Source: a bacterium UBP18_UBA7526 (GTDB lineage: Bacteria > UBP18 > UBA7526). From it: DNA of 8,432 nucleotides. The position numbers and the translations under genes are program-made. Below the pieces are notes generated by a model. It searched no databases. It was not told the origin of the DNA and saw only the letters and a list, made by a program, of their open reading frames with translations. This document shows, one piece after another, positions 1 through 7,151 of the stretch. The stretch spans positions 1,121 to 9,552 of the forward strand of contig DLMW01000068.1 of assembly GCA_002478245.1 (NCBI GenBank). The letters are read 5' to 3'. Numbering within the stretch: the stretch's first letter is position 1; each line of letters opens with the position of its first letter.

Positions 1-12
1 GATGATTCGCGT

Positions 13-525
13 CTATTTGCCTTTATTGAGAACCTTTATCACCTTATCCGTGAGATCCATGCCCTCTTCTCCATAGAGAATGCTATCTTTCCTTAGGATG
101 AGGGTATATCCTTCCTTTCTCGCTATCTCTCGGACCACGTTGTAGATAGCCGTGATCAGCTTCTTGGTCATGGCCTCCTCTTTCCTTGCCAGATCCATCT
201 CTATATCCCGGACATACTTCTGGAGGTCTAAAATCTTCTGGTTGATCACCTGGGCCCTCTTCGACCTCTCCTCTTTAGAGAGAAGGGCCTCTTGGGCGTC
301 AAGTTTTTCTTTTAAAGTAGTAATCTCATTCTCTAACTTTGTGATCTCCGTTCTCCGGGCACTAATCTCCTTATTGAGCTCCTGGCTTGCCTTCTGGGTC
401 TCAGTATACTCATCGAATACCCGGTCCATATCCACATAACCCACTTTCGCCAAATTCTCCGCCCTTCCCAGGAAACTCAACAAAAATAGAAGAGCCCCCC
501 CAACCAAAATTACTCTCTTTACCAT
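13..525 (-). CDS. skp: OmpH/Skp-family periplasmic chaperone
   Basis: A 170-residue secreted chaperone expected to hold unfolded outer-membrane proteins in the periplasm and deliver them to BamA. The N-terminus is a signal peptide (basic MVKR, hydrophobic VILVGGALLFLLSFLG, cleavage likely after GRA at 22). The mature part begins with KVGYVDMDRVFDEY (27-40), the conserved Skp opening strand. A long charged coiled coil follows (about 42-125; the tentacle arms), then a closing part TLILRKDSILYGEEGMDLTD with KVIKVLNKGK at the end, as in OmpH-family members where an ILYG/LDLT pattern precedes the last helix. The ATG at 525 has AGGAGG 5 nt upstream. It lies 97 nt after bamA, the classical partner order. 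TAG at 15-13 is almost at the window edge. Confidence 0.92.
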   Translation of the reverse strand: MVKRVILVGGALLFLLSFLGRAENLAKVGYVDMDRVFDEYTETQKASQELNKEISARRTEITKLENEITTLKEKLDAQEALLSKEERSKRAQVINQKILDLQKYVRDIEMDLARKEEAMTKKLITAIYNVVREIARKEGYTLILRKDSILYGEEGMDLTDKVIKVLNKGK

Positions 526-548
526 TTCACCCTCCTTTTATATAGATT

Positions 549-578
549 ATTACAGATCGTAGATCCTGTATCTGTCAT
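549..578 (-). promoter_or_regulatory. Possible sigma-70-type promoter for ompH/skp, spanned by a dyad
   Basis: In the 97-nt gap between bamA and ompH, the minus strand has ATGACA (578-573; one mismatch to TTGACA), an 18-nt spacer, and TGTAAT (554-549; one mismatch to TATAAT). The inferred transcription start would leave a leader of about 15 nt before the ATG, carrying the Shine-Dalgarno. ACAGAT/ATCTGT (552-557 and 570-575) forms a dyad whose arms touch both hexamers, as a repressor site might. This is a by-eye match in an AT-rich spacer, so a chance match is quite possible. No terminator hairpin is seen between bamA and this site. Confidence 0.3.
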
Positions 579-622
579 TATTCGCGTTTTAATTGCTTTC
601 GTTTTTTGCTTTAAATTCGCCT

Positions 623-2926
623 TTAGAAGGATTGCCCAATACTAAAATAGAACTGGCTCTGGGGGACACCAGGAGGAGGATTGATCGGTCTTCCATAATC
701 GAAGCGGATAACCCCCATCGGGGTATGGAGCCTTATCCCTACTCCATATCCTCCCTCAATATCTCCCCAGTCTGGATCTATCCCCCTGGCCCAGGTCTGA
801 CCGCCATCAACGAAGATAACCCCTTTTAGTATCTTATATATCGGGAAGCGCCACTCCAAATTACCCACCACCATCTTCACCCCTCCAATGGGATCGCCAT
901 TGGCTGCCTTAGGACCGATATCGGCATACTTCCAGCCCCGCACAGTGTCCGCTCCCCCAACATAGAACCTTTCAAAGATGGGAACATAGGTAGAGTCGCC
1001 AAACTCCTCAACATATCCTGCTCTGAGGCGCAGGGCCAGAACGAACTTCCAGAAGGTCTTGAAGTACCAGCGGGAATCCAATCCATACTTCAGGAAGTCA
1101 AAGTCTCCTCCTAAGGGACCTCCCGCACATTCTATGGATAAAGAGTTATAGGAACCCTTAGTAGGATCGAAGATGTAGTCCCTGGTATCCCTCACGAAAG
1201 AGGGAGTGAGAGAGGAGAGGAATTTCTTCCCTTCCTCTCGGGCAATGTCAAAGGGGGCATCGTCCTCCACCTTATAGACCCTCACCCTCTCACCCTTATA
1301 GTTGAGGTACCACTTGGTGAAGTCGGTTATGGGATGGCCAAAAGTGATATCTCCTCCCCTCCGCTCAATATGATAACTATCCCTGATCCTGGTATGATGC
1401 CAGATTCCGGTAGAGAAGTAGGTGGGGGTATTGAAGAGCCAGGGATTGGTGAAGCGCAGGTCATAGCTCTGCCTCTTTCCTCCAAACTCCACAGTAGCCG
1501 ATGCCTGATATCCTCTACCAAAGAGGTTTATCTCAGAGACCGAGACCTGCCCCACCGCTCCATCTACACTGGAATATCCCATCCCTAAGTTCAGGGTTCC
1601 GGTCTTCTTCTCCTTAACATCGAAGACTAGGTTTATGATGTTCGGTTCCTTTCCCGGGTAGGTATCGATCCTTACCCCTTCCTCTTCTTCAATGTCCAAT
1701 CTCTTGAAGTACCCTAAATTATATAACTTCTCCTGACTTCTCAGTATCTTCTTATAGCTGAAGACCTCCCCCTCGGAAATAGCCAGTTCCCTTCTTAGCA
1801 CATATTCCTTGGTCTTCTCATTTCCCGTGATCTCGATCTTCCCGATGTAGGCTAGGGGACCCTCTGTGATATCCAGGCCGATATCTATCCTCCCCTCTTC
1901 CCTATCGATTTCCTCAGTAGGTTCTACCCGGGCAAAGGCATAGCCCTGATTGTAGTATAGGGTATGGACCTGGAAGAGGTCCCTGTCAAACTGCAGTTCA
2001 TTGAAGACCATCCCCTCTTTTAGGATCATCTCTTTCGCGATCTCTTCATCTGTGAATAATTCATTGCCCGAGACGGAGAGGCTGCCCATCTTTATCTGGG
2101 GTCCTTCTTCAATTAAGATAGTAATGAATATCTTCTCTTCCTCATAGCTAATCTTGTGGTCTGCGATTTCTGTTAAAAGATAGCCCTTCGTCTTGTAGAG
2201 GATGACTATCCTTTCTAAGTCTTCGCCAAAGACCTCCTCATCAAACTTTTTCTTCTTGGTCTTCATCACCCTTCTGATCTTCTGATCAGAAAAGACCTTA
2301 TTCCCTAAAATCTGAGGTCTCTCTACCTTTAGTCTTTTGCCCTCTTCAATCTTAAAGGTAACGTTTGCCCTCCCTTCTTCCTCATCTATCTCGACCTCCT
2401 CTTCTACTTCCGCCTGATAATACCTCCGCTCTTTATACAGAGAAAGGATCTTCTCCTTGGCCTCCTTTACCTTCCTCTCGCTATAGACCTCATTGACCTT
2501 TAACTCGATCTCCTCCAAGAGAGCCTTTTTCTTGATCTTCTTATTCCCCTCAAAAATTATCTTCCCGACTAAAAATCTTTCCTCAACAATAAAGCTTACC
2601 TTAACCCCTTCTTCAAAGGGGGAGGTATCGATCCTGACATCAGAGAAGAAGCCCAATCCATAGATTCTCTTCAGGTCCTCTCTTAAGGCGGATAGGGAGT
2701 ACTCACCCCCTACCTTGGTCTTGATTACTTTCCGGATACTCTCTTGGCTAATATTCTTATTTCCCTCAATCTCAATGGCCTTGATAACCTTCTCTTGGGC
2801 CCCTGCCCCTAGAGTAATGATTATCAGACTAAAAATGGCAAGGATTAGGCTCTTCCTCAGGCAAAATGACGGCTGCTTTATGAATGCTTTCGCCGTCTTT
2901 TGCTTACTCAAGTTCCGATGCCTCAA
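623..2926 (-). CDS. bamA: BamA, outer-membrane beta-barrel assembly factor
   Basis: A 767-residue Omp85-family protein that inserts beta-barrel proteins into the outer membrane. A signal peptide (hydrophobic core about 25-40, cleavage likely after AGA at 43) is followed by five POTRA domains (about 47-116, 117-196, 197-275, 276-356, 357-440; four of the five carry an EGN/LGN/SGN/TGN-type turn and the first an EGN turn) and a 16-strand-type barrel (441-767). The conserved barrel loop VRGW (662-665), FVRDTRDYIFDPTKG (577-591) and a C-terminal Phe (QFYFSIGQSF) as the beta-signal are all present. BAM partner lipoproteins are not in the window. The start is uncertain: TTG at 2926 gives a long basic leader and has no good Shine-Dalgarno; a second TTG at 2911 has GAGG about 9 nt upstream; a canonical signal peptide would begin near codon 23, where only CTG is available. 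The frame follows directly from that of clpC after its TAG. Confidence 0.95.
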   Translation of the reverse strand: MRHRNLSKQKTAKAFIKQPSFCLRKSLILAIFSLIIITLGAGAQEKVIKAIEIEGNKNISQESIRKVIKTKVGGEYSLSALREDLKRIYGLGFFSDVRIDTSPFEEGVKVSFIVEERFLVGKIIFEGNKKIKKKALLEEIELKVNEVYSERKVKEAKEKILSLYKERRYYQAEVEEEVEIDEEEGRANVTFKIEEGKRLKVERPQILGNKVFSDQKIRRVMKTKKKKFDEEVFGEDLERIVILYKTKGYLLTEIADHKISYEEEKIFITILIEEGPQIKMGSLSVSGNELFTDEEIAKEMILKEGMVFNELQFDRDLFQVHTLYYNQGYAFARVEPTEEIDREEGRIDIGLDITEGPLAYIGKIEITGNEKTKEYVLRRELAISEGEVFSYKKILRSQEKLYNLGYFKRLDIEEEEGVRIDTYPGKEPNIINLVFDVKEKKTGTLNLGMGYSSVDGAVGQVSVSEINLFGRGYQASATVEFGGKRQSYDLRFTNPWLFNTPTYFSTGIWHHTRIRDSYHIERRGGDITFGHPITDFTKWYLNYKGERVRVYKVEDDAPFDIAREEGKKFLSSLTPSFVRDTRDYIFDPTKGSYNSLSIECAGGPLGGDFDFLKYGLDSRWYFKTFWKFVLALRLRAGYVEEFGDSTYVPIFERFYVGGADTVRGWKYADIGPKAANGDPIGGVKMVVGNLEWRFPIYKILKGVIFVDGGQTWARGIDPDWGDIEGGYGVGIRLHTPMGVIRFDYGRPINPPPGVPQSQFYFSIGQSF
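2861..2903. repeat. 12-bp inverted repeat at the 5' end of bamA
   Basis: GCAAAA, a single unpaired T, then GACGGC (2861-2873) pairs with GCCGTC-TTTTGC (2892-2903) across an 18-nt loop. It is a strong GC-core stem in the stretch between the hydrophobic signal core and the first possible bamA starts. As RNA it could sit either in the first codons (about 8-22) or, if translation starts later, in the clpC-bamA leader. The AUUUUG after the second GC arm is too short a U-tract for a confident terminator, and part of it pairs in the stem. Confidence 0.5.
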
Positions 2927-2956
2927 GATCGCTATGAGAATTCTCTTGTTCCAAGG

Positions 2957-5506
2957 CTACACTTTTCCCTGTCCGCTTTTAGCGATGGGGCGGGGCTTTC
3001 CCTTCTCTTTGAAGATTAGCCTATTCTCTTCAAGATCGACTAGGATGATAGAACCCTCTCTGAATTTCCCTTTTAAGAGTTCAGAGGAGAGGGGATCCTC
3101 AATGAACCTCTCGATATTCCTCTCCAATGGTCGGGCACCAAAGGCATAGGTATAATCCTTTGTCCCCTTAACAGCATCATACTCCTTGGTGACTAAAAAT
3201 TCTCTGGCCTCCTTAGAGAGTTCTAACTTTATTCCCTTCTTATCCAGCCTCTGGCGTAGTTTCTCAAGCATGAGCTCCGAGATCTTGGCCAGGTTATCCT
3301 TGGCTAAGGGATGGAAGACGATGATCCCGTCTAGTCTATTCAGGAATTCTGGGCGGAAGGTATTCCTCATCTTGGAGAGGACGTTCTTCCGCATCTCCTC
3401 TGGGGAGATCTCCTTTACCGCCTCAAAGCCCGGAGCCCTTCTCATGATATCCTCAGTCCCCACGTTAGAGGTCATGATGATTACCGCATTCTTGAAGGAA
3501 GCAGTTCTACCCAGGCTATCCGTCAATCTTCCCTCATCCATGACCTGCAATAAGATATTGAAGACATCCGGATGGGCTTTCTCAATCTCATCTAAGAGAA
3601 CTACGGTATAGGGCCTCCTCCTCACTGGCTCTGTGAGCTGTCCTGCCTCCTCATACCCCACATACCCGGGAGGAGCTCCCACCAGCCGGGAGACCGTGAA
3701 CCTCTCTGCGAACTCACTCATATCGAACCGCACCATGGCGTTCTCATCACCAAAGAGGGTCTCAGCAAGGGTTCGGGCAAGCTCTGTCTTCCCTACTCCA
3801 GTCGGTCCCGCGAAGATGAAGGAGCCGATGGGTCTCTTGGGCTCCTTTATCCCTACCCGTGCCCTTCTCACGGCATCGGAGACCGTTCTTAAAGCCTCTT
3901 CTTGACCAACTACCCTCTTGGCCAACTCCTCCTCCATCCTGGTCAGCCTCTCCTCTTCATCCTGGGTGAGTTTGATAACCGGTATCCCGGTCCACTTGGA
4001 GACGATGTAGGCGATATCGTCACCAGAGACCTCGGGCTTCAGGGCCTTCCTTGACTTCTCCCACTCTTCCCTGGTCTTCGCCAACTTCTCTTTCAATTCC
4101 TTTACCTTATCCCTACATTCTGCTGCTCTTTCAAACTCCTGGGCCTTGACCGCCTCTACCTTTCCCTTCTCCGCCTCCTCTATCTCTTGCTCTATCTCCT
4201 TGAGGTGAGGAGGCATGGTGGCCTCTGCTAAGCGCGCTCGGGCGCTAGCCTCATCGATCAGGTCAATGGCCTTGTCTGGCAAGTTCCGATCAGAGATGTA
4301 TCTCTCAGATAGTTCTGCGGCAGCCTTCAGGGCCTCTGGGGTTATCCTTACCTTATGGTGTTCCTCATACCTACTCCTTAGTCCCTCCAGGATCTTCTCT
4401 GTCTCTGCTACGGATGGCTCATCAATGAAGACCTGCTGGAACCTCCTCTCCAGGGCTCCATCCTTCTCAATGTACTTCCGGTATTCACCTAAGGTTGTAG
4501 CTCCGATGCACTGTAGTTCTCCTCTGGCCAAAGAGGGCTTCAGGATACTGGAGGCATCGATGGCCCCTTCTGCCGCACCAGCCCCAGCCAGAGTATGGAG
4601 CTCATCGATGAAGATGACGATGTTCCCGCTCCTTTTAATCTCCTCCACCACTTTCTTCAGTCTGGCCTCAAACTCACCCCGATACTTTGTTCCTGCCACC
4701 ATCCCTGCTAAGTCGATAGCAATCATCCTCTTATTGGCCAAGAGTTCAGGCACTTTTCCCGCTGCTATCCTTTGGGCTACTCCTTCTGCGATGGCCGTCT
4801 TCCCCACTCCCGGCTCACCAATAAGAGCGGCATTATTCTTGGTCCTCCGAGCCAGGATCTGAATGACCCTCTCTATCTCATCCTCCCTTCCGATGACCGG
4901 ATCGAGCTTCCCCTCCCTCGCTAGTTGGGTCATATCCCTCCCAAAGGCATCTAGGGCCGGGGTCTGGGAGATGGCCTTGGCCTCTTTCTTCATTCCGGGA
5001 ATCCCAAATATAGGGGGGAATCCCTTGGGTATCCCCTCTTCTTCTGGGGTAATCCCTGGTGCCTCTTCGGGCTTAAGAATCTCTAGTATGGTCTTCCTCG
5101 CTTTCTCTAGGTCAACTCCAAGGTTTAACAATACCTGGGCCGCCACCCCTTCTCCCTCACTAATCAGGGCCAAGAGGATATGCTCTGTTCCCACATAGTT
5201 ATGTCCTAACCTTCTAGCCTCTTCAACCACGATCTTCTCCAGGACCTTCTTCGCCCGAGGGGTAAAGGGGATCTCCCCCATCTTCAGAGTCGCTGCCCCT
5301 TTGGGAACGATCTTCTCCACCGCTATTCTTATGGACTCCAGATCGATGCCAAAGCCCTTCAGGACTTCAACCGCCACCCCTTCTCCTAACCTCACCAATC
5401 CTAAGAGCAGATGTTCTGTCCCGATATTGTCGTGACCCAGCCTTCCTGCCTCCTGCCGGGCGAGATCTATGACCCTTTTCGCCCTCTCTGTAAACCTTCC
5501 ATCCAT
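2957..5506 (-). CDS. clpC: ClpC, AAA+ unfoldase of the ClpCP protease
   Basis: An 849-residue HSP100 unfoldase that threads tagged proteins into ClpP in the cytosol. Order of parts: double Clp-N repeat (about 3-145), AAA+ D1 with Walker A GEPGVGKT (230-237) and Walker B IFIDE (298-302), a short coiled-coil middle domain with a UVR-like stretch (about 434-490; KAQEFERAAECRDKVKELKE), AAA+ D2 with Walker A GPTGVGKT (567-574) and Walker B VVLLDE (635-640), sensor-1 TSN (679-681), arginine-finger region FLNRLD (721-726) and sensor-2 GARPL (790-794). The middle domain is ClpC-sized, not the long ClpB type. PGF at 692-694 fits the ClpP-docking loop. E31 and E108, in the two GTEH motifs, match the N-domain residues that bind phosphoarginine in B. 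subtilis. An oddity is a stretch of about nine extra residues just before GARPL. The mcsB-clpC junction is 1 nt; bamA follows after about 30 nt. Confidence 0.96.
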   Translation of the reverse strand: MDGRFTERAKRVIDLARQEAGRLGHDNIGTEHLLLGLVRLGEGVAVEVLKGFGIDLESIRIAVEKIVPKGAATLKMGEIPFTPRAKKVLEKIVVEEARRLGHNYVGTEHILLALISEGEGVAAQVLLNLGVDLEKARKTILEILKPEEAPGITPEEEGIPKGFPPIFGIPGMKKEAKAISQTPALDAFGRDMTQLAREGKLDPVIGREDEIERVIQILARRTKNNAALIGEPGVGKTAIAEGVAQRIAAGKVPELLANKRMIAIDLAGMVAGTKYRGEFEARLKKVVEEIKRSGNIVIFIDELHTLAGAGAAEGAIDASSILKPSLARGELQCIGATTLGEYRKYIEKDGALERRFQQVFIDEPSVAETEKILEGLRSRYEEHHKVRITPEALKAAAELSERYISDRNLPDKAIDLIDEASARARLAEATMPPHLKEIEQEIEEAEKGKVEAVKAQEFERAAECRDKVKELKEKLAKTREEWEKSRKALKPEVSGDDIAYIVSKWTGIPVIKLTQDEEERLTRMEEELAKRVVGQEEALRTVSDAVRRARVGIKEPKRPIGSFIFAGPTGVGKTELARTLAETLFGDENAMVRFDMSEFAERFTVSRLVGAPPGYVGYEEAGQLTEPVRRRPYTVVLLDEIEKAHPDVFNILLQVMDEGRLTDSLGRTASFKNAVIIMTSNVGTEDIMRRAPGFEAVKEISPEEMRKNVLSKMRNTFRPEFLNRLDGIIVFHPLAKDNLAKISELMLEKLRQRLDKKGIKLELSKEAREFLVTKEYDAVKGTKDYTYAFGARPLERNIERFIEDPLSSELLKGKFREGSIILVDLEENRLIFKEKGKPRPIAKSGQGKV

Positions 5507-5507
5507 C

Positions 5508-6569
5508 TCAACCTCCCTGTTCACTCTTTATCTTTAACTTCTCTCTTATGAGTGCTGCCCTCTTCACATCCCTCTCTGGAGCAGGCAACTTCCTGCCTGC
5601 TATCTCTTGAAGATGGGCAGGACGGGTAAGAACCAAGAGCTCATTCAAAGTAGGAATATCTATATCCTGGGCAAGACCGATTGCTCTTCCTAAACGTAAT
5701 TTAGATAGAAGGGTTAAAGTCTCTCCAGAAGTGATGGTATAAGCGCTACAGAGCGTCCCATAGGCCCGGGATACACTATCCTTAATCTCATCCTCCAACT
5801 GGGTCAAAAGCCTCTTCCGCGCCCTCTCCTCATACTCCATAATCTCCCGGGCAGCCTTCTCTACATGCGCCACGATCTCCTCCTCGCTCTCACCGAGACT
5901 TATCTCATTTGAAACCTGAAAGAGATCTCCCTGGGCCTGAGTCCCCTCCCCATAGATGCCCCTCACCGCCATATTGGCCCGAGAGACGGCATCCAGGACC
6001 CTATTGATCTGACGGGACATAACCAGGGCCGGGAGATGGATCATGACTGAGGCCCTCAAGCCTGTCCCAGTATTTGTGGGGCAGGCGGTTAGATAGCCAT
6101 ACTTCTCACTAAAAGCATAATTCAATCCCTTCTCCAGTTCACCATCTATCTTGGTCGCCAATCTCCAGGCCTCAATAAGGTTTAGTCCAGATTCCGTTAC
6201 CTGAATACGAAGATGGTCCTCCTCATTCACCATGATGGAGATGATCTCCTTATCTGAAATGATGACCGCCCTCTCCTTCTCCGGTCCCATGGCATGCTCC
6301 CTTGAGATGAGGTGGCGCTCCATCAAGAACTGGCGGTCGATGTCACCCAGTTCTTTAAGATTGATCATGAGGGCATTCTTGAGATAGTTGCTTCTCTTGG
6401 CTCCTTGCGAAACCTTCTCTACAATCTGGGCTAAGTCTTCTTTCCTCGCCCAATGGGTGAAAGGGAAGTCAGCTAAGTTTCGGGCAAGTCTCACGCGACT
6501 GGAGATGACAATCTCCTTCGACTCCTCAAGCCACTGGCTCACCTTAGAGGCCATTTCCTTAAATCTCAC
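5508..6569 (-). CDS. mcsB: McsB protein-arginine kinase
   Basis: A 353-residue phosphagen-kinase-fold enzyme that transfers phosphate from ATP to arginine side chains of proteins, marking them for ClpC-ClpP. Motifs seen: SSRVRLARN (23-31) for nucleotide phosphate binding, NEEDH (115-119), the family signature CPTNTGTGLRAS (163-174) with the reactive cysteine C163, and GIYGEGT (204-210). The positions run four behind those I recall for B. subtilis McsB (catalytic E121, C167 and E212 correspond to E117, C163 and E208). The C-terminal RDVKRA (333-338) matches the RDxxRA motif that forms the allosteric phosphoarginine pocket, so an auto-stimulated, oligomerising McsB is expected rather than the single-domain type lacking it. 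A creatine or arginine kinase acting on small molecules is excluded by length, the RDxxRA motif and the mcsA/clpC neighbours. The start is GTG, chosen from the Shine-Dalgarno and the 4-nt overlap with mcsA. Confidence 0.95.
   Translation of the reverse strand: MRFKEMASKVSQWLEESKEIVISSRVRLARNLADFPFTHWARKEDLAQIVEKVSQGAKRSNYLKNALMINLKELGDIDRQFLMERHLISREHAMGPEKERAVIISDKEIISIMVNEEDHLRIQVTESGLNLIEAWRLATKIDGELEKGLNYAFSEKYGYLTACPTNTGTGLRASVMIHLPALVMSRQINRVLDAVSRANMAVRGIYGEGTQAQGDLFQVSNEISLGESEEEIVAHVEKAAREIMEYEERARKRLLTQLEDEIKDSVSRAYGTLCSAYTITSGETLTLLSKLRLGRAIGLAQDIDIPTLNELLVLTRPAHLQEIAGRKLPAPERDVKRAALIREKLKIKSEQGG
5511..5518 (-). promoter_or_regulatory. Shine-Dalgarno fixing the clpC start at 5506
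   Basis: AGGGAGGT on the minus strand ends 4 nt before the ATG at 5506 and overlaps the last codons of mcsB (stop TGA at 5510-5508). It decides against the in-frame GTG at 5524, which would overlap mcsB by 17 nt and lies upstream of this site. Starting at 5506 also gives the usual short ClpC N-terminus (MDGRFTERA). Confidence 0.85.
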
Positions 6570-7120
6570 CTCTTCCTCCTTTTCTCTAAGGCTCTTATCT
6601 CATCCCTCAGGCGTGCTGCTTCCTCATACTCTTCTCTCTTAATCGCTTGGGCTAGTTTTGTCTTCAGCTCCTTAATCTCGTCTTTAGGAATCTTCACTTT
6701 TGCCCGAACCTGGGAAGGAACCTTCCCCTTATGGATGGTGCTTCCATGTATCCTCCGGAGCATGGACTCCAATTGTTCCTTAAATGTCTCATAGCAGTCG
6801 CTACATCCCAATTGGAATGTCCTCTTGAAGTCGCCATAGGAGAGACCACATCTGGGGCATTTGATCTCCACAATCTCCGGAGGCTTGACCTTCTCCTCTT
6901 CAAAAGGAGCAAAGAACTCGCTATGAAAGGAGGGGAAATCAGAGAACATCTTAGAGAAGAGATCGGGGAAGGAGGGGAAGAGAGACTCCATCTCCTTCCT
7001 TATCTCACCAGTAACTTCTTCGGCACACTTCTCACAGAGATGCATCACAGTGAACTCCCCACCTACAATCTTTATTACTGGGACCGTAGCCTCTTCCTTA
7101 CCACATCTCTCACAAAGCAT
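6566..7120 (-). CDS. mcsA: McsA, zinc-binding activator of the McsB arginine kinase (UVR domain)
   Basis: A 184-residue protein with the full McsA layout: four CXXC pairs (C3/C6, C29/C32, C88/C91, C106/C109) forming two zinc-binding modules, then a C-terminal UVR-type helical hairpin (about 147-182, with KREEYEEAARLRDEIRALE). In Bacillus, McsA binds and stimulates McsB and helps target clients and the repressor CtsR to ClpC. Length is close to B. subtilis McsA. The segment between the zinc modules (about 47-76) is unusually rich in Phe, Ser and Pro. The ATG at 7120 has AGGAGG 4 nt upstream. The TGA stop overlaps the mcsB GTG by 4 nt (GTGA), so the two are almost certainly co-translated. UVR domains also occur in UvrB/UvrC, but the zinc pairs and the neighbouring mcsB settle the identity. 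Confidence 0.93.
   Translation of the reverse strand: MLCERCGKEEATVPVIKIVGGEFTVMHLCEKCAEEVTGEIRKEMESLFPSFPDLFSKMFSDFPSFHSEFFAPFEEEKVKPPEIVEIKCPRCGLSYGDFKRTFQLGCSDCYETFKEQLESMLRRIHGSTIHKGKVPSQVRAKVKIPKDEIKELKTKLAQAIKREEYEEAARLRDEIRALEKRRKR
6575..6580 (-). promoter_or_regulatory. Shine-Dalgarno of mcsB, inside the mcsA end
   Basis: AGGAGG on the minus strand, 5 nt before the GTG at 6569, supports GTG as the mcsB start over the internal ATG at 6554, which has only AAGGA almost touching it. The site lies within mcsA codons, so ribosomes finishing mcsA can re-initiate on mcsB. Confidence 0.75.
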
Positions 7121-7151
7121 CTCTCCTCCTCGCTAGCGCTCAGAGTAGGAT

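Noticed and set aside
576..622. Rho-independent terminator after bamA
   Set aside because: No GC-rich stem followed by a U-run is present on the minus-strand transcript; the sequence is AT-rich with only short direct repeats such as TTGCTTT on the plus strand.
2936..2945. Perfect 10-bp palindrome GAGAATTCTC in the clpC-bamA gap
   Set aside because: A 10-bp perfect palindrome is expected several times by chance in 8 kb, and it has no spacer or neighbouring repeat to mark it as a site.
4215..4862. Long plus-strand ORF (215 codons) opposite clpC
   Set aside because: It lies entirely antisense to a well-conserved clpC with all AAA+ motifs. Its translation is Ser/Ala-rich with no recognisable fold, as expected of a shadow frame. 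Other plus-strand ORFs opposite bamA, mcsB, mcsA and ilvE were rejected for the same reason.
5507..5524. In-frame GTG at 5524 as the clpC start
   Set aside because: The strong AGGGAGGT lies between this GTG and the ATG at 5506, 4 nt before that ATG. The longer form would overlap mcsB and add six residues not usual for ClpC.
7131..7138. CGCTAGCG palindrome next to the mcsA Shine-Dalgarno
   Set aside because: Only 8 bp, a length that arises often by chance. The larger dyad at 7152-7180 is the better candidate.
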